64,000 nt of DNA from Bradyrhizobium genomosp. I (2014) (lineage in GTDB: Bacteria; Pseudomonadota; Alphaproteobacteria; Rhizobiales; Xanthobacteraceae), in NCBI RefSeq assembly GCF_000261685.1, contig NZ_AJQE01000126.1, forward strand, positions 31,166-95,165. Reading direction: 5' to 3'. How positions within the stretch are numbered: the first letter of the stretch is position 1; the number at the start of each line of letters is the position of its first letter. This document shows, piece after piece, positions 1 through 10,301 of this stretch. The notes under the pieces are model-generated. The model searched no databases, was not told where the DNA came from, and saw only the letters and a program-made list of their open reading frames with translations. The position numbers were made by a program, and so were the translations under genes.

Positions 1-2717
<2,717 letters not shown>

Positions 2718-3467
2718 TCAATACAGCTGGAGTGGTGGCCACGCCTCGCCGTCGCGCCCGATCGTCAGCTCCCAGGTATCGCCAGCCGTGACGGTGAGCA
2801 TGTTCGTGCTGGCCGGACGGCCCGGCACGCCCAGCTCGTAGGCATATTTGCCGGGCACGAGGTCCAGCGCGACGGCGTAGGCGCCGGCGGGGCGCAGGAT
2901 AGTCCGCTCGTTGATCGCCAGCACGGCTTCGTTCTCGCCGATGTTGCTGAACACCAGCTTGGCCCGGCCGGGTTCGGGCAGGACGTTGGCCCGGGTCGCG
3001 ACATCCGAATTCTTCTGCACGAGATCGACCGCGGTGCTGCCGCCATTGCGATCGAGCTCCAGCGCTGCCGGCCCGATCGGAGAGACGAAGGCGAGGCGCG
3101 CGTGATCGGCGGTGACCACCGCGTCATCCTGTCGTTCCTGCCAGCCGAGCTTTCGAAGCTCGGTTCGATAGAAGGCGAGGACGTCGCCGAGCGCTGCGGG
3201 CACGCGGGCTTCGAGCCTGGTCCGGAGCGGAGCTTCGAAGCCGGGCATCACGGTAGTGTGGAGCCCTCGATAGCTGTAGCGGGTTGGCGCAGGCAGCCTG
3301 GCGTCGGGATCCAGCGTGAGCGCGGCCGGGAACAGCGGCGGCAGGTTCGACACGAAGGCGCCGGCGCTTGCAGCGAGCAGGCAGCTTGCGATGAGAGCGA
3401 GGCCGCACGCCACAAGCTGCCATCGTGCCGGAGCTTGCGCCCCATGCCCCACCGTCGCCATGCTCAT
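2718..3467 (-). CDS. Exported or membrane-anchored protein of unknown function
   Basis: A 249-aa protein I do not recognise. Residues of roughly 16-38 form a hydrophobic segment ending in an AASAGAF-like stretch, consistent with a signal peptide or N-terminal anchor, so the rest should be periplasmic. The body has no Cys-rich or catalytic motif that I can identify. A central part (residues ~85-125: LGDVLAFYRTELRKLGWQ) resembles the alpha-helix-plus-strand pattern of small periplasmic domains, and the end looks beta-rich. The gene sits between recF and gyrB on the same strand, where many alphaproteobacteria have no gene or a different one. The intact frame and codon use like its neighbours suggest a real gene. 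Confidence 0.75.
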   Translation of the reverse strand: MSMATVGHGAQAPARWQLVACGLALIASCLLAASAGAFVSNLPPLFPAALTLDPDARLPAPTRYSYRGLHTTVMPGFEAPLRTRLEARVPAALGDVLAFYRTELRKLGWQERQDDAVVTADHARLAFVSPIGPAALELDRNGGSTAVDLVQKNSDVATRANVLPEPGRAKLVFSNIGENEAVLAINERTILRPAGAYAVALDLVPGKYAYELGVPGRPASTNMLTVTAGDTWELTIGRDGEAWPPLQLY

Positions 3468-3531
3468 GCTCCAAGGATATCGCGCGTGTTGAAGATCCTG
3501 CGCGATGGCCGCCTCCGGCAGCCACAGGCAG

Positions 3532-4707
3532 CTAGTCGCGGCCGGAAACGGTCGGGTTCAATGTGGCGGCCTGCCTTCGCGCCGAGACTCGTCCGCTCTC
3601 GACGTCAAAGACTTCGCCGTCCGCGCCGATCTCGGCGAACGCGGCAGGATCCGCACCGGTCAGCCACACCTGCGCGCCGAGCGTCTTCAACTCCTCGAAC
3701 AGCGCCGCACGGCGGTTCGGATCGAGATGCGCAACCACCTCGTCGAGCAGCAGCAGCGGCACGATCCCCGTCATCTCGGCGACCAGCGTCGCATGGGCCA
3801 GCACGAGGCCGATCAGAAGCGCCTTCTGCTCGCCGGTGGAGGCCTCGCGCGCCGGCATGCTTTTCGGCGCATAGACGACCTGCAGATCGGTGAGATGCGG
3901 GCCGTCGGTGGTGCGGCCGGCAATGGCGTCGCGCGGGCGATTGTCGCGCAGGATCTGGCGGTAGCGGTCCTCGACCGACGTCGCGGTCTCCGTCAGCAGC
4001 GCGTTCTCCATCCAGCCGTCGAGCGCGATCTGCGCCGAGGGAAAGGCTGAAGCCTGCGCGCGCGCGTTGAGCATGCCGGTGAGCCTTGCCGCGGTCTGGC
4101 CCCGCGTTGCCGCGACCGCGACCGCAAGCTCGGCGGTCTCGCGCTCGATTGCGTCACACCAATGGTCGTCGTAATTGCGCGCCTCCAGCAGGCGGTTGCG
4201 TGAGCGAAGCGAGCGTTCGAGTGCGTTGATCCGGCTGGAATGCTCGCTGTCGATGGCGAGCACGAGGCGATCGAAGAAGCGCCGCCGTTCGGAGGCTGCG
4301 CCCATGAACAGCCCGTCCATCGCCGGCGTCAGCCACACCATGCGGACGTGGTCGCCAAAGGCGCTGGCCGACCCCACTGGCTCGCGGTCGATGCGGCAGC
4401 GCCGGCCGGCGGAGCTGTCCGGCCGCGGCGCGTCGATCCCGGTGCCGAGCGTCGCAAGTCCCAGCGCGCCCTCGACCTGCGCCGACACCGCCCAGGAGCC
4501 GTCGCCCTGGTTGTCGGCGACGTCTTCCAACGTCGCCCGTCGCAGGCCGCGCCCCGGCGACAGGAACGAGATCGCCTCGATGCAATTGGTCTTGCCCGCT
4601 CCGTTCGGCCCGACCAGCGCCACCATGTCAGCCGCCGTCTCGAGCCCCGCCGCCCGGTAATTGCGAAAATGCGTCAGCGTCAGGCGATGAATGCGGGAGG
4701 GGGTCAT
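3532..4707 (-). CDS. recF: DNA replication and repair protein RecF
   Basis: SMC-like ATPase that binds gapped DNA and, with RecO and RecR, loads RecA during post-replicative gap repair. The protein is 391 aa, normal to slightly long for the family. The N-terminus IHRLTLTHFRNYR is the RecF signature. Walker A is GPNGAGKT (residues 33-40). The ABC-type signature STGEQKALLIGLVLAHA and the Walker B region LLLLDEVVAHLD are near the C-terminus. It lies downstream of dnaN on the same strand, in the usual order, but is separated from dnaN by a small GIY-YIG gene and two palindromes. Co-transcription with dnaN may therefore be disturbed. Confidence 0.97.
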   Translation of the reverse strand: MTPSRIHRLTLTHFRNYRAAGLETAADMVALVGPNGAGKTNCIEAISFLSPGRGLRRATLEDVADNQGDGSWAVSAQVEGALGLATLGTGIDAPRPDSSAGRRCRIDREPVGSASAFGDHVRMVWLTPAMDGLFMGAASERRRFFDRLVLAIDSEHSSRINALERSLRSRNRLLEARNYDDHWCDAIERETAELAVAVAATRGQTAARLTGMLNARAQASAFPSAQIALDGWMENALLTETATSVEDRYRQILRDNRPRDAIAGRTTDGPHLTDLQVVYAPKSMPAREASTGEQKALLIGLVLAHATLVAEMTGIVPLLLLDEVVAHLDPNRRAALFEELKTLGAQVWLTGADPAAFAEIGADGEVFDVESGRVSARRQAATLNPTVSGRD

Positions 4708-4718
4708 GTCACTCTGTC

Positions 4719-4741
4719 ATTGCCGGGCTTGACCCGGCAAT
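4719..4741. repeat. REP-like palindrome, left flank of the GIY-YIG gene
   Basis: A perfect inverted repeat: ATTGCCGGG, loop CTTGA, CCCGGCAAT. It lies between the end of the GIY-YIG gene and the recF start. The longer element around it (about 4714-4746) matches the reverse complement of the element at 5048-5081, so the two form an inverted pair around the small gene. Confidence 0.9.
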
Positions 4742-4753
4742 CCATCGCCCGCA

Positions 4754-5041
4754 TCAGCGGACAATTTCATCATATAGGTCTTGCCACGCGGGATTGCTCT
4801 TCACGATCAGATCGATCTTCCACTCGCGCGACCAGTGTTTCATGTTCTTTTCGCGCTGAAGGGCAGCGGCGATTGTGTCGTGGGCCTCGAAATAGACCAG
4901 GGTCTTCACCCCGTAGCGTTTGGTGAAGCCGTCCGCCAGGCCTTCACGGTGCTCGTAGACGCGTCTGACCAGATTGTTGGTGACGCCGATGTAGAGTGTT
5001 CCACCGGGCTTGCTGGCGAGGATGTACACCCAATAAGTCAT
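4754..5041 (-). CDS. GIY-YIG family endonuclease-like protein
   Basis: A 95-aa single-domain protein of the GIY-YIG nuclease superfamily (YhbQ/UPF0213-like). The core motifs are visible: WVYIL near the N-terminus in place of GIY, then TLYIGVT with the YIG triplet, a conserved Arg in NLVRRVYEH, and a downstream Glu in QREKNMKHW as the likely metal ligand. The C-terminus NPAWQDLYDEI is common in this subfamily. The physiological role of these small proteins is poorly known. The unusual feature is location: it interrupts the dnaN-recF junction and is flanked by inverted copies of a palindromic repeat, so the roughly 370-bp unit looks like an inserted cassette. No transposase is present. Confidence 0.9.
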   Translation of the reverse strand: MTYWVYILASKPGGTLYIGVTNNLVRRVYEHREGLADGFTKRYGVKTLVYFEAHDTIAAALQREKNMKHWSREWKIDLIVKSNPAWQDLYDEIVR

Positions 5042-5053
5042 CTTGTTTGATGG

Positions 5054-5076
5054 ATGGCCGGGTCAAGCCCGGCCAT
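5054..5076. repeat. REP-like palindrome, right flank of the GIY-YIG gene
   Basis: A perfect inverted repeat: ATGGCCGGG, loop TCAAG, CCCGGCCAT. The loop is the complement of the CTTGA loop of the element at 4719-4741, so this copy is in the opposite orientation. The GATGGATG and ATGACGA flanks also match the other copy when reverse-complemented. Confidence 0.9.
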
Positions 5077-5096
5077 GACGAAAAGACAGAAATTCC

Positions 5097-6215
5097 TCAC
5101 ACCCGCATCGGCATCAGCACGTACAATGCGCTCTTGTCGTCGCGGTCCTGCACCAGCGTCGGCGAGCCGGGATCGGCGAGCTTGAGCGTTGCGACGTCGC
5201 CTTCGATCTGGGCGGCGATGTCGAGGAGGTAGCGGGAGTTGAAGCCGATATCGAGGGCGTCGGAGGCGTATTCGACCTCCAGCTCTTCGGTCGCGCTGCC
5301 GGAATCCGGATTGGTCACCGACAGCACCAGCTTGCCCGCCGACAGCGACAGCTTCACCGCCCGACCGCGCTCGCTGGAGATCGTCGAGACGCGGTCGACC
5401 GCGTTCTCGAAATCCTTCTTGTCGACGACGAGCTCCTTGTCGTTGCCTTGCGGGATCACGCGGCCGTAGTCGGGGAAGGTGCCGTCGATCAGCTTCGAGG
5501 TCAGCACCACGTTGCCGATGGTGAAGCGGATCTTGGCTTGCGACAGCTCGATCGTCATCTCGGCGTCGGTGTCCTCGATCAGGCGCTGCACCTCGCCGAC
5601 GGTCTTGCGCGGCACGATCACGCCGGGCATGCCCTCGGCGCCCTTGGGCTGCACCAGGTCGAGCTGGGCGAGGCGGTGGCCGTCGGTGGCGACGCCGCGC
5701 AGGGTGGCGGCCTTCGCCGTGCCGGCGGCGTGCAGATAGATACCGTTGAGGTAGTAGCGCGTCTCCTCGGTGGAGATCGCGAACTGGGTGCGGTCGATCA
5801 GCCGCTTGACGTCCTTGGCGGCGAGCGAGAAGGAGTGCGACATGTCCCCGGCGGCCAGATCCGGGAAATCGTTCTCCGGCAGCGTCTGCAGCGTGAAACG
5901 CGAGCGGCCGGCGCGGATCGCCAGCACGGCGCGGTCGCCGTCGGCCTCCAGCACGATCTGCGAACCGTCCGGCAGCTTGCGCACGATGTCGTAGAACATG
6001 TGGGCCGGCACGGTGGTGGAACCGGCGGTCGCGGTTTCCGCGGGCAGCGTTTCGGTCACCTCGAGGTCGAGATCGGTCGCCTTCAGCGACAGTTTCGCGT
6101 TCTCGGCGCGCACCAGCACGTTGCCGAGGATCGGAATCGTGTTGCGGCGCTCGACCACGCGGTGGACATGGCCCAGTGATTTCAGGAGTTGCGCGCGTTC
6201 GACCGTAACCTTCAT
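5097..6215 (-). CDS. dnaN: DNA polymerase III beta subunit (sliding clamp)
   Basis: Homodimeric ring clamp that tethers DNA polymerase III and other clamp-binding proteins to DNA. The protein is 372 aa, the normal length. I start at ATG 6213-6215, giving MKVTVERAQLLKSLGHVHRV, the typical alphaproteobacterial N-terminus. A longer in-frame reading from 6287 has no family similarity. Three clamp folds can be followed: NTIPILGNV and ATDLDLEV in the first, EETRYYLNGIYLH and ATDGHRLA in the second, and the C-terminal MPMRV in the third. It lies 259 bp downstream of dnaA in the same direction. A strong GC hairpin lies between the two genes. Confidence 0.98.
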   Translation of the reverse strand: MKVTVERAQLLKSLGHVHRVVERRNTIPILGNVLVRAENAKLSLKATDLDLEVTETLPAETATAGSTTVPAHMFYDIVRKLPDGSQIVLEADGDRAVLAIRAGRSRFTLQTLPENDFPDLAAGDMSHSFSLAAKDVKRLIDRTQFAISTEETRYYLNGIYLHAAGTAKAATLRGVATDGHRLAQLDLVQPKGAEGMPGVIVPRKTVGEVQRLIEDTDAEMTIELSQAKIRFTIGNVVLTSKLIDGTFPDYGRVIPQGNDKELVVDKKDFENAVDRVSTISSERGRAVKLSLSAGKLVLSVTNPDSGSATEELEVEYASDALDIGFNSRYLLDIAAQIEGDVATLKLADPGSPTLVQDRDDKSALYVLMPMRV

Positions 6216-6419
6216 TGCACTACTCGCCCGATCCCCAAGGAAAACACAGCGTTGATAAGGCCGGGCGGCGGACGCGCGCCACGGCACCGAAGACCCCGGA
6301 AAGCCGGATCATCCAGCCGATATGATCAAAGCCGTCAGGGCCGCGCAAGGTGGCCCGGATGGCCACCGGATTCAAGGGATCGGGGGCAGTTCCCCACGAT
6401 TTACCGTCCAGAACGAGTC

Positions 6420-6446
6420 CGCCGCCCCGGCTTGGCCGGGGCGGCG
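6420..6446. other. GC-rich hairpin between dnaA and dnaN
   Basis: A 12-bp perfect inverted repeat (CGCCGCCCCGGC / GCCGGGGCGGCG) with a 3-nt loop, placed 28 bp after the dnaA stop. There is no T-run after the stem on the minus strand, so it is not a classical intrinsic terminator. It could be an mRNA-stabilising or attenuating structure. Confidence 0.5.
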
Positions 6447-6474
6447 GGAGAAGGGCAGGGGGAAGCCTAGGCGT

Positions 6475-7884
6475 TTATTCCTGAAGCTGGCGCTTCAGCG
6501 ACTCCACTTCCTCCGACAGCGCGGTGTCCTTGGAGACCAGCGCCTCGATCTTGCGCACCGCGTGCAGCACGGTGGTGTGGTCGCGTCCGCCGAAGCGGCG
6601 GCCGATCTCGGGCAGCGAGCGCAGGGTCAGCGTCTTGGCGAGATACATCGCGACCTGGCGCGGGCGGACCACATTGGCGGTGCGGCGCGAGGAGAGCAGG
6701 TCGGAGCGGCTGACATTGTACTGCCGCGCCACCACGCGCTGGATGTCCTCGATCTTGATCCGCTTGGGCTCCTGCGGCCGGACCAGGTCGCGCACCTCGT
6801 GCTCAGCCATCTCCAGCGTCACCGGCCGGTTGTTGAGCTTGGAATGCGCGAGCAGACGGTTGATCGCGCCTTCGAGGTCGCGGCCGTTATGGGTGATGGT
6901 GCGCGCCAGATAGTGCAGCACATCCTCAGGCACCTCGAATGTCGCATGGTGGGCGCGGGCAGCCGCGACGCGCGACTTGAGGATGCCGTGGCGCAGCTCC
7001 TCGCCGAGCGAACCCATCTCGACCACGAGCCCGCCCGCGAGCCGCGAGCGCACGCGGTCATCGAGGCTTTCGAGATCGGACGGCGGGCGGTCGGCAGCGA
7101 TCACGACCTGGCGGCCGGCGTCGATCAGCGCGTTCAGCGTGTGGCAGAACTCGGCCTGCGTCGACTTGCCCTGCAGGAACTGCAGATCGTCGATGACGAG
7201 CACGTCGATGCCGCGCAGCGCTTCCTTGAAGGCCAGCGCCGTCTGCGTCTTCAGCGCGGCGACGAAGCCGTACATGAATTTCTCGGCGGTGAGATAAAGC
7301 ACCTTGCGCTCGTTTCCGGAATTGCCGGCCCAGGTCACCGCCTGAAGCAGATGCGTCTTGCCGAGGCCGACGCCGGCATGGATGTAGAGCGGATTGAACA
7401 TCACGGGATCGCCGCGCCGTCCTTCGGCGACCTGGCGTGCGGCCGCATGGGCCAGCGTGTTGGAGCGGCCGACGACGAAGCTCGCGAAGGTCAGGCGCGG
7501 ATCGAGCGGCGAGCCGCCGAGCGCGTCGTGATTGGCCGAGACCGGCGCGGTCGCGGTCGAGCGCAGCTCCAGCGCGGGCGGGCGGCGAGCCTCGACCGGC
7601 GCGGGTGCTTCCTTCGGCTGCACCACGGGGCGCACAGCGGACCGGACCGTGAGATCGATGCGATGCACTTCCGGCATCTCGGCCTGCCAGCACGACAGCA
7701 CGCGCTCGGCATAGTGGGCCTGGATCCAGCTCTTCAGGAAGCGCGTCGGGACCGAAAGCCGCACGCTCTCATCCTGCACGCCTTCCAGATCCATGCGTGC
7801 AAACCAGCTCGTGTAGACGTCCTCGCCAACGCTCGAGCGCAGCCGCCCTTTCACGCGTGACCAGCGATCCTGTTCCATTGTCAT
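6475..7884 (-). CDS. dnaA: Chromosomal replication initiator protein DnaA
   Basis: AAA+ initiator that binds DnaA boxes and melts the origin. I use ATG 7882-7884 ([18 protein letters not shown], 469 aa). An AAGAGAAG sequence 10 nt upstream could serve as ribosome-binding site, and a second ATG lies two codons later. The longer frame to 7992 is possible but its N-terminus is unlike the family. Domain I is residues ~1-80 ([17 protein letters not shown]). A Pro/Ala-rich linker follows. The AAA+ core has Walker A GVGLGKTH near residue 170 and Walker [13 protein letters not shown] near 231. The domain IV signature [16 protein letters not shown] is near 435. It begins the minus-strand replication block after a long, structured intergenic region. 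Confidence 0.97.
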   Translation of the reverse strand: MTMEQDRWSRVKGRLRSSVGEDVYTSWFARMDLEGVQDESVRLSVPTRFLKSWIQAHYAERVLSCWQAEMPEVHRIDLTVRSAVRPVVQPKEAPAPVEARRPPALELRSTATAPVSANHDALGGSPLDPRLTFASFVVGRSNTLAHAAARQVAEGRRGDPVMFNPLYIHAGVGLGKTHLLQAVTWAGNSGNERKVLYLTAEKFMYGFVAALKTQTALAFKEALRGIDVLVIDDLQFLQGKSTQAEFCHTLNALIDAGRQVVIAADRPPSDLESLDDRVRSRLAGGLVVEMGSLGEELRHGILKSRVAAARAHHATFEVPEDVLHYLARTITHNGRDLEGAINRLLAHSKLNNRPVTLEMAEHEVRDLVRPQEPKRIKIEDIQRVVARQYNVSRSDLLSSRRTANVVRPRQVAMYLAKTLTLRSLPEIGRRFGGRDHTTVLHAVRKIEALVSKDTALSEEVESLKRQLQE

Positions 7885-8060
7885 CGTCAGAAAACTTCTC
7901 TTGAGAGATATAGTTGCGTTGCGAGCGCCATGCAGGGTTTCTGCCACGGTCCCTGAAGTGGCGCGACCTCGAGCGAGTCCATCGTCAGACATGGCTCGAC
8001 CGTTCGACGCGAACGCCGCAGGTCAGATCAGCGATGTCCAGGGATGGAGGGGTCGCGAGG

Positions 8061-8174
8061 TCAGCGCGTACTCGGCGCTCCGTCACACGCGGGAGGCTGG
8101 AGATCCGACGGAGCTGGAACGGCATCGTTGGAATAGGAAACGTGCTTCAATACCGCGTTGAGTCCGTAAGACAT
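8061..8174 (-). CDS. Possible small ORF (37 aa) in the dnaA leader
   Basis: ATG at 8172-8174, stop at 8061-8063, 37 codons (begins MSYGLNAVLKHVSYSNDAV). A strong Shine-Dalgarno-like GGGGAGG lies 4 nt before the ATG, rather close, and is itself just downstream of a hairpin with a GAGA tetraloop (8190-8209). The predicted peptide has no recognisable motif. It precedes dnaA by about 180 nt on the same strand. It could be a leader peptide, a small protein or chance. No homologue is known to me. Confidence 0.3.
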   Translation of the reverse strand: MSYGLNAVLKHVSYSNDAVPAPSDLQPPACDGAPSTR

Positions 8175-8189
8175 GATACCTCCCCGTCC

Positions 8190-8209
8190 TGCCGTGATCT
8201 CTCACGGCA
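8190..8209 (-). other. Hairpin with GNRA-type tetraloop in the dnaA leader
   Basis: TGCCGTGA / TCACGGCA, 8-bp perfect stem. Read on the minus strand the loop is GAGA, a stable GNRA tetraloop, which suggests the structure functions as RNA in the dnaA direction. It lies directly upstream of the Shine-Dalgarno of the small ORF at 8061-8174. Confidence 0.5.
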
Positions 8210-8346
8210 AGGTCCTGCGTGTCCTGAAGACAACCGCGCCGTACTCCTGTCGCGGATGCCTGCCCAATGTACTGGTCGTCCGCTCGACTTCGCCACCTTG
8301 CGGCGCCGGGGTAGCGTTGCGATGTCTCTCCTGTGCGCCTGGCGCG

Positions 8347-8408
8347 AGCGGGAAGATCCCGCTTGGAGACATTCAGACAAAGAGCTACCATTCCCATATT
8401 GCTATGGG
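8347..8408. other. Two adjacent hairpins in the dnaA upstream region
   Basis: The first is AGCGGGA-AGA-TCCCGCT (8347-8363). The second is CCCATA-TTGC-TATGGG (8393-8408). Both stems are perfect and lie 29 bp apart. Neither is followed by a T-run on either strand. Confidence 0.5.
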
Positions 8409-8547
8409 TTTTGAACCGACATCGCTTGTTGGAGCGTCGCCTACGTGCTCACCGCCGCCGGTTTGCACGTTCGCCCCGTTTCCTAAACCGCGCTGGTCTG
8501 AAGATCGTGGGCGCCGCCGACGACTTAAGGAATACACTAAGCGGAAA

Positions 8548-9015
8548 GACTCGCAACGAAATTGATTCACACTTGAGGCACCAAAAAACTTGACCTCGGT
8601 TAACGCCGCGCGCGAGTTGTTCACAGGCTCCGAAGCAAGTTTTTGAATCCGTGCACAGAATCCAGAATGTCGCGCATCATGTGACAATTCTCGGCTACCG
8701 CCAAAATTTTTTTACAAATTCGTCACGCGCCCGACGTGCCGGCGAATTTTCCAAATGCTTGTCGCTGCTATGTCGATAAGTGATTATCGGGTCATCGCTT
8801 TTCGAGACTGGTTTTGCAGGGTAACTCCACCGTGACGCGCATTTCGGTGAATCTGCGGTATGCAGAATTCTCGTTGGCGCCGATTCAATTCGAGCCCGCA
8901 GCACAGGGGTTTTTGCAACGCAGTGAAGTTTCCGCTGTTGCAGAAAATCCGCCGGTAGAACTACGGAGCGAAGAATAGCGCAGACGATGCAAATCGTCCG
9001 AGCGAAGATCGAATC
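8548..9015. promoter_or_regulatory. Cluster of GANTC (CcrM-type) sites and weak DnaA-box-like sites upstream of dnaA
   Basis: GANTC occurs at 8548, 8564, 8645, 8658, 8849, 8882 and 9011. That is seven sites in 468 bp, against about two expected for a random 4-base-specific motif. TTGTTCACA (8617-8625) and TGTCGATAA (8771-8779, reverse strand) each resemble the DnaA box TTATCCACA with one or two mismatches. CcrM methylation of GANTC controls dnaA transcription in Caulobacter, so a similar role here is an inference. Confidence 0.45.
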
Positions 9016-9049
9016 TCGCGCGACCGCTTGCGTGAATATGGCAGGCAAC

Positions 9050-9075
9050 AAAAAAGCCCGGCGCGATGCCGGGCT
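9050..9075 (-). terminator. Intrinsic terminator of rpsT
   Basis: On the minus strand an 8-bp stem AGCCCGGC / GCCGGGCT with a 5-nt loop is followed by six T. It lies 45 bp after the rpsT stop and separates rpsT from the dnaA promoter region. Confidence 0.9.
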
Positions 9076-9120
9076 GTTTGACGCGCTGACCGGATCGACC
9101 GATCAGAAGATGCCGGAAGA

Positions 9121-9387
9121 TTACTTCGCGAGCTTGGCGATCTGCGCGGTGAGGCGCGAGACTTTGCGGCTGGCGTTGTTCTTGTGAATGATGTTGCGCT
9201 GGGCGGCGCGCATCAGAGCGGGCTCGGCAGTCGCGAGGGCCTTCACGGCAGCGGCGCGATCGCCGGTCTTGATGGCTTCCTCGACGGTGCGCACGGCGCC
9301 GCGCATCTGGGTGCGGCGCGACTTGTTGACGGCGGTGCGGCGGGCGATCTTGCGCGTCGCTTTCTTGGCGGAAGTGGTGTTGGCCAT
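9121..9387 (-). CDS. rpsT: 30S ribosomal protein S20
   Basis: Primary 16S rRNA-binding protein of the small ribosomal subunit. The protein is 88 aa, very rich in Lys, Arg and Ala, with the classical start [14 protein letters not shown] and [14 protein letters not shown] next. The C-terminal half ([32 protein letters not shown]) is typical of S20. The ATG at 9385-9387 follows a GGACATTGAGACC leader. It is monocistronic, with a clear intrinsic terminator downstream. The dnaA-rpsT neighbourhood is common in Rhizobiales. Confidence 0.97.
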   Translation of the reverse strand: MANTTSAKKATRKIARRTAVNKSRRTQMRGAVRTVEEAIKTGDRAAAVKALATAEPALMRAAQRNIIHKNNASRKVSRLTAQIAKLAK

Positions 9388-9791
9388 GGTCTCAATGTCC
9401 TTTGCGGGTACCGGTCGCGTCTTGGTCGGGTAGCGCCGGCTTGCTTGACCGCGTAATCGACGCTCGGATTTAGGGTGTTCGGTTGCTGGGCCGTTCCCGG
9501 AGCATGAGCGACAGCCTTGCGGCTGTCTCTGAGGCTCCCAAGCGTCTTCGAGCTCAAGGTGCCTGCAACTGCTCAAAGAACAGCGGCGGCAGGATTGCGC
9601 CCACCGCCAGTTGGCGCCCTTATAGAGAGGGTCTTTCGCACCGTCAACGCTTTCGGGAGCTCGAAATCCGGCCTTTGCGGCCCGGATGGGCGCCGTAACG
9701 CCCTGAAGAGGTTGAATTTCTGCCGTCACCCGGCTATTGGCTGGCAACGTTCCGCAAGGTCGTCCGATCGCACGACCATCGTAGGTGAGGC
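9388..9791. other. Intergenic region upstream of rpsT
   Basis: A 404-bp region between rpsT and the divergent membrane-protein gene. It holds one perfect hairpin, GACAGCC-TTGC-GGCTGTC (9510-9527). Read toward rpsT its loop is GCAA, another GNRA tetraloop, so it may belong to the rpsT mRNA leader. I see no supportable gene here. Confidence 0.5.
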
Positions 9792-10109
9792 ATGATCCGC
9801 GGCTTTTTCCGATTGATTGGGCTGTTGCTGCTCGCCGGCGGGTTCATCTTCATGGTCTATGACGGCGCCCGCTGGGTGGCCGACCAGAGCCTCAGGTTCA
9901 CCCGGTTCGGCCAGTTCTGGAACGACGTCAATCAGGCCAGCCAGTCGGCATTCCGCACCTGGGTCGAGGCCAAGGCGCCCTGGCTCTGGACCTCGGTGAT
10001 CCGCCTGGTGCTGGATCAGCCGGTCTTCGCCGTCCTCGGCATTCTGGGCATCCTCCTGATGATCCTGTTCCGCCCGCGCAAGCCGTTGATCGGCTATTCC
10101 CGGGATTGA
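9792..10109 (+). CDS. Small membrane protein of unknown function
   Basis: A 105-aa protein with two predicted membrane helices, one at residues ~8-25 ([18 protein letters not shown]) and one at ~78-94 ([16 protein letters not shown]). The polar segment between them contains several Trp and Gln residues, and the C-terminus is basic. I recognise no domain. It is encoded divergently from rpsT. The stop codon lies inside the first copy of a 22-bp tandem repeat. Confidence 0.75.
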   Translation: MIRGFFRLIGLLLLAGGFIFMVYDGARWVADQSLRFTRFGQFWNDVNQASQSAFRTWVEAKAPWLWTSVIRLVLDQPVFAVLGILGILLMILFRPRKPLIGYSRD

Positions 10110-10144
10110 TCTTCAATTCCCGCGGGATTGATCTTCAATTCCCG
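10101..10144. repeat. 22-bp tandem duplication
   Basis: Two exact, adjacent copies of a 22-bp unit starting CGGGATTGATCTTC, at 10101-10122 and 10123-10144. Each unit is itself nearly palindromic (GGGATTGA ... TCAATTCCC). The first copy overlaps the stop codon of the small membrane-protein gene. Confidence 0.9.
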
Positions 10145-10301
10145 CCGGGACGGAGCCTGAAGCTGGCAGCGGCGTAACAAGGCTGCCCCTTGCCGCGTAG
10201 ATGCCTGTATCCCCACCACGTGATCGCGAGCACGTCGCCTGAGCGCCTGGTTTGCCAGCTGGCTCGGGTGACGGACGGCTCGTCTCGGAGGTTCAATCAT
10301 C

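Larger units (their letters stand above)
7885..9049. other. Long intergenic region upstream of dnaA
   Basis: About 1.2 kb between dnaA and the rpsT terminator. The dnaA-distal half (about 8540-9015) is AT-rich for this genome and contains seven GANTC sites and two imperfect DnaA-box-like sequences. The dnaA-proximal half contains three perfect hairpins (8190-8209, 8347-8363, 8393-8408) and a possible 37-aa ORF. The longer open frames here look like chance frames: their predicted proteins are Arg/Ser-rich and have no recognisable domain. This is the probable dnaA promoter and leader. I cannot show that it is an origin. Confidence 0.6.

Noticed and set aside
7885..7992. Longer DnaA start at 7992
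   Set aside because: The extra 36 residues do not look like DnaA, and an AAGAGAAG precedes the ATG at 7884.
8385..8687. Minus-strand 100-codon frame upstream of dnaA
   Set aside because: No ribosome-binding site, a Ser/Arg-rich product and overlap with hairpins make it unlikely. The shorter 37-codon frame at 8061 has better signals.
8540..9015. Possible replication origin
   Set aside because: Only two imperfect DnaA-box-like sequences are present and no array of boxes or DUE is evident. I describe it as dnaA control DNA, not as an origin.
9483..9698. Small plus-strand frame upstream of the membrane-protein gene
   Set aside because: No ribosome-binding site and Ser/Arg/Ala-rich chance composition.
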